A stretch of DNA of 64,000 bases from Corynebacterium sp. CNJ-954 (GTDB lineage Bacteria > Actinomycetota > Actinomycetes > Mycobacteriales > Mycobacteriaceae), in contig NZ_MKKI01000001.1 of the NCBI RefSeq assembly GCF_001942345.1, positions 62,001 to 126,000 on the forward strand. Reading direction: 5' to 3'. Below are positions 8,793-16,505 of the stretch, one piece after another. Made by a program: the position numbers and the translations under genes. Within the stretch, counting starts at the first letter, position 1; each line of letters begins with the position of its first letter. The notes under the pieces are model-generated. The model worked only from the letters and a program-made list of their open reading frames with translations. It was not told the origin of the DNA and searched no databases.

Positions 8793-10160
8793 ATGACGTA
8801 CTTCACGAGGCGGGTCCTGGCACGGGCCGCCGCACTCTCCACGGCAACAGTCATCACCCTCGCGGCGGGCATCACCGGGGCCGCCGCCCAGGGGTCCGAC
8901 AGCATCCCGGGCATCTCCCCGGGCATCTCATGGCCACCGCCGGCAGGTGAACCCACCGCCTCAGACTCCGACCCCTTCTACCTCCCGCCGGACAGCCTCC
9001 CCGACACGCCGGGAGAGGTCATCCGCACCCAGGACGCACCGCAGCTGCTCGACCTGGCAGGCACGGACGGTCCCGGGAGTGCGGAGAAGATCCTGTACAC
9101 GTCATCCACCGAGGACGGTGACCGCGTCGCGACCAGCGGAGTCGTCCTCAAAGCATCCGGTACATGGCACGGCAGGGGCCCTGCCCCCACTCTCGTCTAT
9201 ACGCCCGGAACCCGCGGCTCAGGCGACATCTGTGCGCCGTCCCGGAGCTCTTACCAGCTCTTCGGGTTCGACGCCGGCAACGGTGCAGTCAACCTCAACT
9301 ACGAGTACCCGTTCCACGCTGCAGCCAGCGCGCTGGGCATGAACGTGGTCGTCGTCGACCTCATCGGACTGGGCACGCCTGGACAGCACACCTACGTCAA
9401 CAACCCTGAACAGGGGCAGGCCGCCCTCGATGGCGCGCGGGCCGGACTGTCGCAGCTCGGCCTGCCGTCGGACTCCCCCGTCGGCTTCTTCGGCTACTCC
9501 CAGGGTGGCGGGTCGGCGGCAGCCGCCGCCGAGATGGCCTCGAGCTACGCCCCGGAACTCAACGTCAAGGGGACGTTCGCCGGTGCTCCCCCTGCCGACC
9601 TGCTGGAGGTCGTCGACGCTGTCGACCGGCACGCCATCACCGGGGTGCTCGGCTACGCCCTGAACGGAGCCCTGGAACGGCACCCGGAATTAGCGGCGCT
9701 GCAGGACGAGTACTTCAACGACCGCGGCAAGGAGTTCCTCGCGGACACCAGAGACCGCTGTATCGGTGACTCCGTCGTCCGCTGGGGGTTGACCGACACC
9801 CGCACGATGACGAAAGACGGTCGCTCCTTCGGCGAGATCGCCCGCGACGATGAACGCCTGCGCGGTGTCCTGGAGAGCTACAAACTGGCTTCCACCTACA
9901 CCGACCTCAACGCGCCCATCATGATCACCAACGGCAGGAACGACGACACCATCCCCTGGGAGCAGGCCCGCGACACCGCCGCGCGGTACTGCGAGGCCGG
10001 CGGCGCAGTCCAGTTCGTCACCGACCCGCTGCCGTCGATCCTCCCGAAGTCAGCGATCAACCACGCGGTGCCGATGCTCACCAATGCCGGCCCTGCGATG
10101 AGTTACATGGTGGACCGCTTCAACGACCGGCCCGCGCCCAGCAACTGCGGACGGTTCTAG
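8793..10160 (+). CDS. Secreted lipase (LIP family, PF03583-like)
   Basis: The 455-aa protein has a Sec signal peptide (basic MTYFTRRVLARAA, hydrophobic core to about residue 30, AAA-Q cleavage region). The mature part is an alpha/beta hydrolase with nucleophile elbow GYSQGGG, acid in NGRNDDTIPW and a late histidine in INHAVPM. This pattern and length fit the secretory lipase family, which includes fungal LIP enzymes and many corynebacterial and mycobacterial lipases that hydrolyse acylglycerols outside the cell. Several cysteines (GDICAP, DRCIGD, RYCEAG, SNCGRF) could form disulfides, consistent with export. The ATG at 8793 was chosen because it starts the signal peptide and follows a TATAAG hexamer. 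The gene is convergent with the EspI-like ATPase gene, across the left inverted repeat. Confidence 0.88.
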   Translation: MTYFTRRVLARAAALSTATVITLAAGITGAAAQGSDSIPGISPGISWPPPAGEPTASDSDPFYLPPDSLPDTPGEVIRTQDAPQLLDLAGTDGPGSAEKILYTSSTEDGDRVATSGVVLKASGTWHGRGPAPTLVYTPGTRGSGDICAPSRSSYQLFGFDAGNGAVNLNYEYPFHAAASALGMNVVVVDLIGLGTPGQHTYVNNPEQGQAALDGARAGLSQLGLPSDSPVGFFGYSQGGGSAAAAAEMASSYAPELNVKGTFAGAPPADLLEVVDAVDRHAITGVLGYALNGALERHPELAALQDEYFNDRGKEFLADTRDRCIGDSVVRWGLTDTRTMTKDGRSFGEIARDDERLRGVLESYKLASTYTDLNAPIMITNGRNDDTIPWEQARDTAARYCEAGGAVQFVTDPLPSILPKSAINHAVPMLTNAGPAMSYMVDRFNDRPAPSNCGRF

Positions 10161-10181
10161 GGGGCCGGTCCGGGTCTCCGA

Positions 10182-10262
10182 AAGTGTTACCACTACGACG
10201 AGAGTCACCGCGGAAAAACTGCAGGTCACGAAAAGTGTTACCACCATAAACTGGTAACACTT
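10182..10262. repeat. Left 81-bp inverted repeat (three AAGTGTTACCA sites)
   Basis: Three 11-bp sites are visible: AAGTGTTACCA at 10182-10192 and 10233-10243, and its inverse TGGTAACACTT at 10252-10262. Start-to-start spacings are 51 and 19 bp. The two inner sites form a perfect 11-bp hairpin with an 8-nt loop. The whole segment is the reverse complement of the right repeat (12491-12571) at 56 of 81 positions, with the same site spacing and a shared block ttcgYgacctgcaStttt. It lies between two convergent genes, so a promoter role is unlikely. The hairpin could also serve as a terminator for the ATPase gene. Confidence 0.85.
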
Positions 10263-10297
10263 CGAACACCGCGGGGCCGGTGCGCCGGGCCCGGAGC

Positions 10298-11254
10298 CTA
10301 CACTGCCGCGTGGCGGTGCCAGCTGGCGAAGTCTTCCGCCACCGTCGCCGCGAGCTCCCGGTAGGCGCGGAAGGTCGCCGGGGCCAACCGGTCCAGGTCG
10401 ACCACGCCGCCCTCGGACAGGTGCCGGTCGAACGGGATGCCCCGGACCGCCCGCGTCCGTGCCGAGAAATGGGAGACGAGGATGTCCGGGTCCACGGCAG
10501 CCTGCCGCGGGTGTGCCCCGGACACCACGACCACAGCATTGGCGACCAGGTCACCGTGACCGTGGTGGTCGAGCCAGTCCAACGTCGCTTCCGCCGACCT
10601 CGCCCCGTCCAACGCCGGGGACGTGACCAGGACCAGCGTGTGCGCCAGGTCCAGCACCCCTGTCATGGCGCTGTGCATCAGGCCTGTCCCACAGTCGGTG
10701 AGAATGATGTTGTAGTGGTGCTGCAGGATATCCACGGCACGACGGTAGTCGGATTCGCTGAACGCCTCCGAGACGGCCGGGTCCCGGTCCGAACCGATGA
10801 CCTCCAGACGGCTGGAAGACTGACTGGTGCACGACCTGACCTGTGGGTACCTCGATGCGTCGGGAAGCTCCAGCAGATCCTTCACCGTCGGAGCGGTAGC
10901 AGCGGAGTCGTCCACGACCCGTCTGGCCAGTGTCCCCAGATCCGGATTGGCGTCCACGGCGATGACCCGGTCGCCACGTGACGACGCGAACATCCCGCCG
11001 AGGGCGACGGTGGTGGTCGTCTTCCCTACACCACCCTTGAGACTGAGGACCGCGATCCGGTAGTCGCCGCGCAATGGTGTGAGGATACGGTCCTGTACTT
11101 CCCGTTCAGCACTCTGGCCGGAGGATTCCCCCGGGTTCACCCGGCCACCGGACATGCGGTGGACCAACCGTCGCCACCCCGACGGCGGGGCTGCCCCCAC
11201 GGCTCCGACCATCGTCGATGCGTCGATACCGGTGAAATGTGCAGATGTGGTCAT
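10298..11254 (-). CDS. EspI/MinD-like P-loop ATPase (ESX-associated family)
   Basis: The 318-aa protein has a deviant Walker A motif KGGVGKTT (residues 73-80), a Walker A'-like AVDANPDLGTL and a Walker B-like IILTDCGTGL. The conserved stretches SRLEVIGSDRDPAVSEAFS and DGARSAEATLDWLDHHG are characteristic of the ESX-associated MinD-like family typified by mycobacterial EspI (Rv3876). EspI carries a long proline-rich N-terminus; here it is only about 60 residues. Family members are soluble ATPases linked to type VII secretion or its regulation. In this window the ESX locus begins about 30 kb away, so this copy stands apart. The start ATG at 11254 is preceded by a strong ribosome binding site (CAGGGGGATT). 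The gene lies within the inverted-repeat unit and is divergent from the nuclease-like gene. Confidence 0.78.
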   Translation of the reverse strand: MTTSAHFTGIDASTMVGAVGAAPPSGWRRLVHRMSGGRVNPGESSGQSAEREVQDRILTPLRGDYRIAVLSLKGGVGKTTTTVALGGMFASSRGDRVIAVDANPDLGTLARRVVDDSAATAPTVKDLLELPDASRYPQVRSCTSQSSSRLEVIGSDRDPAVSEAFSESDYRRAVDILQHHYNIILTDCGTGLMHSAMTGVLDLAHTLVLVTSPALDGARSAEATLDWLDHHGHGDLVANAVVVVSGAHPRQAAVDPDILVSHFSARTRAVRGIPFDRHLSEGGVVDLDRLAPATFRAYRELAATVAEDFASWHRHAAV

Positions 11255-11382
11255 AGGTGAAAATCCCCCTGTGTGGTGTTCAGCCCGGGTCCCCTTTGTG
11301 TCCCGGCCCTGGCAACGAGGGTAGCTGGTAGTCTTCGTGGTCGGAGGGGATTTCACGGAAACGGGGAGAGGACGCGGGGGGC
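11255..11382. promoter_or_regulatory. Divergent intergenic region of the inverted-repeat unit
   Basis: The 128 bp separate the ATPase start (11254) from the GTG of the nuclease-like gene (11383). CAGGGGGATT on the minus strand is a clear ribosome binding site for the ATPase; GGGGAGAGGACGCGGGGG lies before the other gene. No AAGTGTTACCA site was seen here, so the repeat sites are confined to the two outer ends. Confidence 0.4.
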
Positions 11383-12474
11383 GTGGCGTACCAGGGCACG
11401 GCACTGGATGAACACATTCGACGGAACTGGGCGCCACCGGAGCACATGTCACGGCGCCCGGTACCAGCCACCTCAGACAAGAAGCCACCGGGACAGGGGA
11501 ACGACGACTGGGTGATGAGACACGGGTTCCATGTCCCCCGCTCCTGTCTGCGGGAGGACCGCGACGTTTCTCTCGGTGCCTCCACCCATCCTCGTCATAC
11601 CCGCTACGACCTGGATGCATTGACTCGTTCGCGCCTGCTGCACATCCGTCGGCCGTCGTGGACGCTGGCAGAGTGGAGTGCCGCGGCACAGTGGGGCCTG
11701 GAGTACTTCGTCGACAGTGCTGACACCTGCGCCCTGACCTCTGGCGTGACACGTCACGCCAACGGGCCGGAGGATGTGTCACGGCGTCGTCGGACGCGCC
11801 AGCTCCTCGCGATACCCACGGTGCGGACCGACCCTCATTTTCCTCATCTCCGGGTCACGCCACCGATTCTCACACTCATTCATTGTCTGCGGTCCGTTCT
11901 CGGCGACGGTCACAGCTGGCATGTGCCCCACGGCGCTGGGCTGACCGATAGCGGTCTCCGTGCGGTACAGCTCATCGACAGCCTGTGCAGGACATTCAGG
12001 ATCGACCCGGACGATCTTCCCGCAGCCTGCGCCCACCACATCGACCAGGATTTTCTGCGCACTGTCGTCGGGTTCTGTGACCGGGGTGCCGATTCCCCAC
12101 CGGAAACGCTTATGCGGCTCATGGTTCGCTCGGTTGCCGCTGCGGTGACGACGGAGGAGTTCACGAGTCAGCTCGTCGTCCACGCCGACGGCTCGGTGTC
12201 CGACCCGGTCCATGGTGGGCCGACCGGACCGGAGCGTATCGTGGCACGGCTTGACCTCGGCTGCGCGAACCTGAAACTGGCGTTCCAGTACGACGGCTCC
12301 GGTCACCTGGCCGTGAGCACACGCGGTCGTGATTCCCGTGTCAACACAGAGCTCAGCAACCTGGAATGGCATGTCCTGAGGCTCACATGGGGGCATCTGA
12401 AAGACCGAGGATTGCTGCGGGCAACGGTGCTGGACGGGATCCGTGTGTGCGAACAACGACACAGCCAGCGGTAA
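11383..12474 (+). CDS. DUF559-like protein with PD-(D/E)XK nuclease-type C-terminus
   Basis: The 363-aa protein has no signal peptide or membrane segment. Residues about 236-340 follow the pattern of actinobacterial DUF559/Vsr-like endonuclease domains: an early glutamate in SPPETLMRL (E241), an aspartate in VARLDLG (D291), a strand KLAFQYDGSGH, and a late WHVLRLTW. In typical members the strand reads E-x-D-G; here it is Q302-Y-D304-G, so catalysis may be lost or altered. The N-terminal 230 residues are unrecognised and contain a basic helix (VSRRRRTRQ). Related proteins often occur beside AbiEi-type antitoxin domains, but none is recognisable here. GTG at 11383 follows a purine-rich tract; the start is moderately certain. 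It lies divergent from the EspI-like ATPase and ends 16 bp before the right inverted repeat. Confidence 0.55.
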   Translation: MAYQGTALDEHIRRNWAPPEHMSRRPVPATSDKKPPGQGNDDWVMRHGFHVPRSCLREDRDVSLGASTHPRHTRYDLDALTRSRLLHIRRPSWTLAEWSAAAQWGLEYFVDSADTCALTSGVTRHANGPEDVSRRRRTRQLLAIPTVRTDPHFPHLRVTPPILTLIHCLRSVLGDGHSWHVPHGAGLTDSGLRAVQLIDSLCRTFRIDPDDLPAACAHHIDQDFLRTVVGFCDRGADSPPETLMRLMVRSVAAAVTTEEFTSQLVVHADGSVSDPVHGGPTGPERIVARLDLGCANLKLAFQYDGSGHLAVSTRGRDSRVNTELSNLEWHVLRLTWGHLKDRGLLRATVLDGIRVCEQRHSQR

Positions 12475-12490
12475 TCCAAGCGCCCTCCGG

Positions 12491-12571
12491 AAGTGTTACC
12501 ACCGGGAAGTGGTAACACTTTTCGCGACCTGCACTTTTGCCGCTTCAATCGGCCGGGAAACGGTAATACTT
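12491..12571. repeat. Right 81-bp inverted repeat (three AAGTGTTACCA-type sites)
   Basis: Sites are AAGTGTTACCA at 12491-12501, TGGTAACACTT at 12510-12520, and a two-mismatch copy CGGTAATACTT at 12561-12571. Spacings are 19 and 51 bp, the exact mirror of the left repeat at 10182-10262. The first two sites form a perfect hairpin followed by TT, located 16 bp after the stop codon of the nuclease-like gene. It lies between convergent genes (nuclease-like protein and dnaE2). Confidence 0.85.
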
Positions 12572-12604
12572 CCTGTGGCGCCTGCAGCACCTGGCACCGG
12601 AACG

Positions 12605-15600
12605 TCACCGGAAGTCCCGGGACGAGGACGCCAGGACATCGGCGGCCTCCAGGGGTTCGAGTGCGTCGGCGGCGATGGTCACCGCCCCGTCGGCGTTCTG
12701 GGCGATGCCCCGGACCATGAGCATGCGCGCGGTGGTCGCCACCTTGCGCTGCGCCCGCCACAGCCCCGGGGACACCATCACGTTGACCAGGCCGGTCTCG
12801 TCCTCCATCCCCAGAAACGTGACTCCACCGGCGGTCATCGGACGTTGACGGTGGGTCACCACACCGGCGACCAGGATGCGTCGTCCGTTCTCCACCGACA
12901 ACAGCCCGGACGCCGGCACCACCGGGAAGTTCCCCGGCCACGCGTCCAGACGGGCCCGCAGCAGGCGGACCGGATGACCGTCAGAGGTGACCCCGGTGGC
13001 GGAGACGTCCGCCGCGGCCAGTTCGAAGGCACTCATCCCCGGCAGTGCGGGTGTGGAGACCGTGGACATCCCCGGCAGCATCCCGGCGCGCTCAGTGGCT
13101 GCGGTCCCGGCCGCCCACAGAGCCTGCCGACGGGTGAGCCCCAGGCTGTCGCAGGCCCCTGCCCGCGCCAGAGCGGACACCTCGTCCACGGTGAGACCGG
13201 CTTCCCGTGACAGGTCGGCGATCTCGGTGAAGTCGGCACCGCGTTCCGACCGTGTGGTCACGAGTCGGCCCGCTGTCTCCTTCCCGATCCCCTTCACCGA
13301 TCCCAGGCCGAGGCGAATGTCACCGTCTTCCACGGAGCCTCGACCAGCGAGGCGTTGATGTCCACCGGCCGTACACCGACACCGTGCCGGCGGGCGTCGG
13401 AGACCAGTGACTGGGGTGAGTAGAACCCCATCGGCTGGGCGCGCAGCAGCCCCACACAGAACTCGGCGGGATAGTGGTACTTGAACCAGGCGGAGAAATA
13501 CACCAGGGAGGCGAAGGACTGTGCGTGCGACTCCGGGAAACCGTAGGACGCGAAGGCGATGATCTTGTGCCAGAGCTTCTCCGCCGACTTTCTGTCGATC
13601 CCGTGCAGGTCGCAGGAACCGTCGATGAAACGGCCACGCATCTGCTCCATCTTCTCCGGGGACCGTTTTGATCCCATGGAGCGACGCAGGTTGTCGGCCT
13701 CTGCGGGGGTGAACCCTGCGACGGCGACGGCCATCTGCATCAGCTGCTCCTGGAACAGCGGGATACCGTAGGTGCGTCCCAGGACCGGTTCCAGGACGTC
13801 TTCGAGTTCCGGCGGGTCATAAGTGGCCTCCTCCACCCCGTTACGTCGGCGGATGTAGGGGTGCACGGAACCGCCCTGGATCGGTCCCGGCCGGATCAGC
13901 GCGACCTCCACGACGAGGTCGTAGAACTTCGTGGGTTTCAGCCGAGGCAGGGTGGTGAGCTGGGCACGTGACTCCACCTGGAAGACACCGACGGCGTCGG
14001 CACGGGCGAGCATGGCAAAAACTTCCGGTTCGGTGGGCTGGAGTTTCCACAACTCGATACATTCACCCGTGGTCTCCTTGATGAGGTCAACGATGTGGTG
14101 CAGTGCCTCGAGCATGCCGAGGCCGAGAAGATCGAACTTCACCAGTCCGACAGCCTCGCAGTCGTCCTTGTCCCACTGCAGGACGGAACGGTCCGCCATG
14201 CGTGCCCATTCGGTGGGGACGACGTCGGCAATGGCCCGGTCACAGATAACCATCCCGCCGGAGTGGATGCCCAGGTGTCGGGGTTGGCCTTTCAGTGAAT
14301 CCGCCAGGGCCGTCACCGGTTCCGGTGGTTCCTCCAGCCGGCGGGACCATGCGTCGACGCGGCCCGGATCATATCCGAGGGCCCGGGCGGCATCGCGCAG
14401 TGCTCCTTTCCGCCGATAGCTGATGACGTTGGCGACCTGGGCCGCGTTGTCCCTGCCGTACCTGGCGTAGACATGCTGGATCGCTTCTTCCCGACGCCCG
14501 GACTCGATGTCCAGGTCGATGTCCGGTGGACCGTCGCGTTCCGGTGAGAGGAAGCGCTCGAAGAGCAGATCTGCCCCGACAGCGTCGACATTGGTGATAC
14601 CGAGAGCGAAACAGACCGCGGAGTTCGCCGCCGAGCCGCGCCCCTGGCAGAAAATGTCGTTGTCGTGGCAGAAGGTGACGATCTCGTGGACGATGAGGAA
14701 GTAGCCGGGAAATCCCAGCGACTCGATGATCCCCAGTTCATGGTCGATGGTCTTCCACGCTTTCGGATTTTCCTCCTGGGTGCCGTAGCGCTTCTCCGCG
14801 CCCTTGGTCGTCAACATGCGCAGCCAGCTCATCTCGGTGTGTCCGTCCTCCACAGGGAAATGCGGCAGCTCTGGCGCGATGAGGTTGAGGGTGAAGGCGC
14901 ATTCCTCGGCAATACGCACACTGGTGTCAACAGCGGTGGCAATCCAGTCACAGTCCCCCGCCAGGGAGACCATCTCATCGCCAGAGCGCAACCAGGTCCC
15001 GCCGAGGGGGTGGGTGCGGGGTGTGGCGGCGTAGACGTTCTCTCGCTCGTACAGGGCGGCCTTCGCCCCGGCGAGGCGCGCCTGGGGCGGGGTCGCGCAG
15101 GTCGCCGCGGTGGAGACGATCTCAGTCAATCCGTGTGTCAGCGCCAGGTCGTGCAGGGCCTGATTCCGGTCGGCATCCGCCGGGCTCATGGTCTGCCCCA
15201 GTTCCACCAGGCAGGCTTCCGCACCGAATGCAGTGATGATCTCCGCTGCCCGGTGCAGATGACGGTGATCGATCAGGAGGTACCAGCAGCCGCCAGCAGA
15301 CTCCGCGAGCTCCTGCAACGGCGGGTAGTCCGCCGCGTCCTTGTCACGACGGGCCATGCGAGCACCGGTGATCGTGCGTGAGAGCCGTCGGTACCCCTCC
15401 TGCCCACGGCAGAGGACGGTCAGAGGTGCGGTACCAGTGCCGAAGACGGAGAGTTCCGCACCGAAGACCGTAGGCAAAGCAGCCTCTGCCGCCGCCGTGG
15501 CCAGTCGGGCCGCCCCGTAGAGACCGTCCCGGTCGACCACGGCGAGAGCTGTGAGACCCAGGTCCACCGCTGCGGCGACATATTCCTCGGGATCGCTGGC

Positions 15601-15789
15601 GCCGTGGAGGAAATTGTAGGACCCGGCAGCGTGCAATTCAGCGAACGCGGTGACGGACGGAGTGCCCGGAACAGTGGCGCCGACGCGCGCTCCGGAGCTT
15701 TCCCCGACGATCCGCAGGGGGCCGACATCGATACCGGAGAGGATGCGCTCCAGGCGTGACCAGCTGAGCGCCCGACCGTTACTGAACAT
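12605..15789 (-). CDS. dnaE2: Error-prone DNA polymerase DnaE2 (ImuC), frame broken by one missing base
   Basis: This is the translesion polymerase of the ImuA-ImuB-DnaE2 mutasome, a C-family polymerase without proofreading. The N-terminal PHP-like domain begins AFAELHAAGSYNFLHGASDPEE, and polymerase landmarks include FCQGRGSAANSAVCFALG and the catalytic-type PDIDLDIESGRREEAI. C-terminal VRPVDINASL then shifts frame at the GG (plus strand) at 13334-13335. Restoring one base gives VEDGDIRLGLGSVKGIG in frame and a continuous protein of 1061 aa, the normal length. The C-terminal OB-fold part (about 240 residues) lies after the break. The ATG at 15789 follows TAGTAT by seven nucleotides and lies under a LexA box, so expression should be SOS-induced and leaderless. 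The gene is annotated as intact with a probable sequence error, although a genuine mutation cannot be excluded. Confidence 0.88.
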
Positions 15790-15797
15790 ATGTTCGA
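15782..15797. promoter_or_regulatory. LexA (SOS) box between dnaE2 and the XRE regulator
   Basis: CTGAACATATGTTCGA matches the actinobacterial/Gram-positive LexA palindrome TCGAACNNNNGTTCGA except at the first two positions. It covers the dnaE2 start codon and +1 region. It also touches the -10 hexamers of both divergent genes (TAGTAT, minus strand 15802-15797; GATACT, plus strand 15796-15801). One LexA dimer could therefore block both promoters. Confidence 0.72.
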
Positions 15798-15835
15798 TAC
15801 TAGCGTACCGGGCGGACATGGCACACTCTGTAGAC

Positions 15836-16426
15836 ATGGACAGCACCGCGGACGATCTCGACCAGGTGGGCGCACGCCTGCGCGCCACAAGACAGCAGCT
15901 CTCAATGACCATCGCGGACGCCGCCGAGGCCACCGGCATCTCCCGCAGCACCCTGTCGCGGCTGGAGAACGGTGGACGACGACCCACCCTGGAACTGCTC
16001 ATGCCCCTGGCCCGGCTGTACCGCGTGGCGCTCGACGACCTGGTCGGCGCCCCTCAGACCGGGGACCCCCGCATCGACATCCGTCCGCTGTACCGCGGTG
16101 GCGCGGTGCACCTGCGCCTCGGCGGGGATGGCGAGCAGGGGGTGACCGCGTTCAAACATGTGATCCCGGGCGTCGCCGCCGACCGACGGCCCGAGAAAGC
16201 GCCCCGGCAACACAGTCACCCCGGCAGGGAGTGGGTCTTCGTCCTGGCAGGCACCCTGCGCCTGATCCTCGACGGTCAGGAGTACCTGATCAACCCCGGC
16301 GAGGTCGCCGAGTTCGAATGCACGGTGCCCCACTGGTTCGGTGCTGGCGGCGACACCGCCGTCGAGTATCTCGGGCTCAGCAGTCCGGGAGGGGAAAAGG
16401 TACACCTGACACCGAAAACCAACTAG
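15836..16426 (+). CDS. XRE-family regulator with C-terminal cupin domain
   Basis: The 196-aa protein begins with a helix-turn-helix of the XRE type (VGARLRATRQQLSMTIADAA, then TGISRSTLSRLENGGRRPT, residues about 9-60). Residues about 110-190 form a cupin barrel with the metal/ligand-type HSHPGREWVFVLAGTLRL and NPGEVAEFECTVPHWFG. Such HTH-cupin regulators usually sense a small molecule through the cupin. ATG at 15836 was chosen for the match to family N-termini; ATG at 15818 in the same frame is an alternative. The gene precedes metQNI by about 80 bp, but its target is unknown. Its promoter overlaps the LexA box shared with dnaE2. Confidence 0.82.
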   Translation: MDSTADDLDQVGARLRATRQQLSMTIADAAEATGISRSTLSRLENGGRRPTLELLMPLARLYRVALDDLVGAPQTGDPRIDIRPLYRGGAVHLRLGGDGEQGVTAFKHVIPGVAADRRPEKAPRQHSHPGREWVFVLAGTLRLILDGQEYLINPGEVAEFECTVPHWFGAGGDTAVEYLGLSSPGGEKVHLTPKTN

Positions 16427-16439
16427 ACAGAGCGGTCCA
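16424..16439. promoter_or_regulatory. McbR-like operator upstream of metQNI
   Basis: TAGAC-AGAGCG-GTCCA differs at one base from the McbR consensus TAGAC-N6-GTCTA known to repress sulfur and methionine genes in Corynebacterium glutamicum. It overlaps the stop codon of the XRE gene and lies about 67 bp before the metQ start. A further 10-bp palindrome, GTAGTACTAC, follows at 16447-16456. McbR control of metQNI fits known biology, but the site is called from pattern alone. Confidence 0.5.
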
Positions 16440-16505
16440 TCCTCCTGTAGTACTACTACCATTGCGCGAAACCCCGCTACCCCCATGACGTCCCAGGAGG
16501 ACCCC

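Larger units (their letters stand above)
10182..12571. mobile_element. Candidate 2.39-kb cassette bounded by inverted repeats
   Basis: Two divergent genes (EspI/MinD-like ATPase and a DUF559-like nuclease-fold protein) are bracketed by 81-bp inverted repeats whose three internal sites keep exactly the same spacing. No transposase or integrase lies inside, and no target-site duplication is apparent at the outer ends. It could be a non-autonomous element, a cargo unit mobilised in trans, or a module that needs the repeats as protein-binding sites. Paired terminators remain a simpler alternative. The boundary claim is inference; the repeats themselves are seen directly. Confidence 0.35.

Noticed and set aside
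10175..12578. Target-site duplication flanking the inverted-repeat unit
   Set aside because: The bases just outside the repeats (tctccga on the left, cctgtgg on the right) do not match in direct orientation, so no duplication is claimed.
12605..13333. Separate gene for the C-terminal DnaE2 segment
   Set aside because: Its N-terminus continues the DnaE2 domain exactly across the frame break and has no ribosome binding site of its own.
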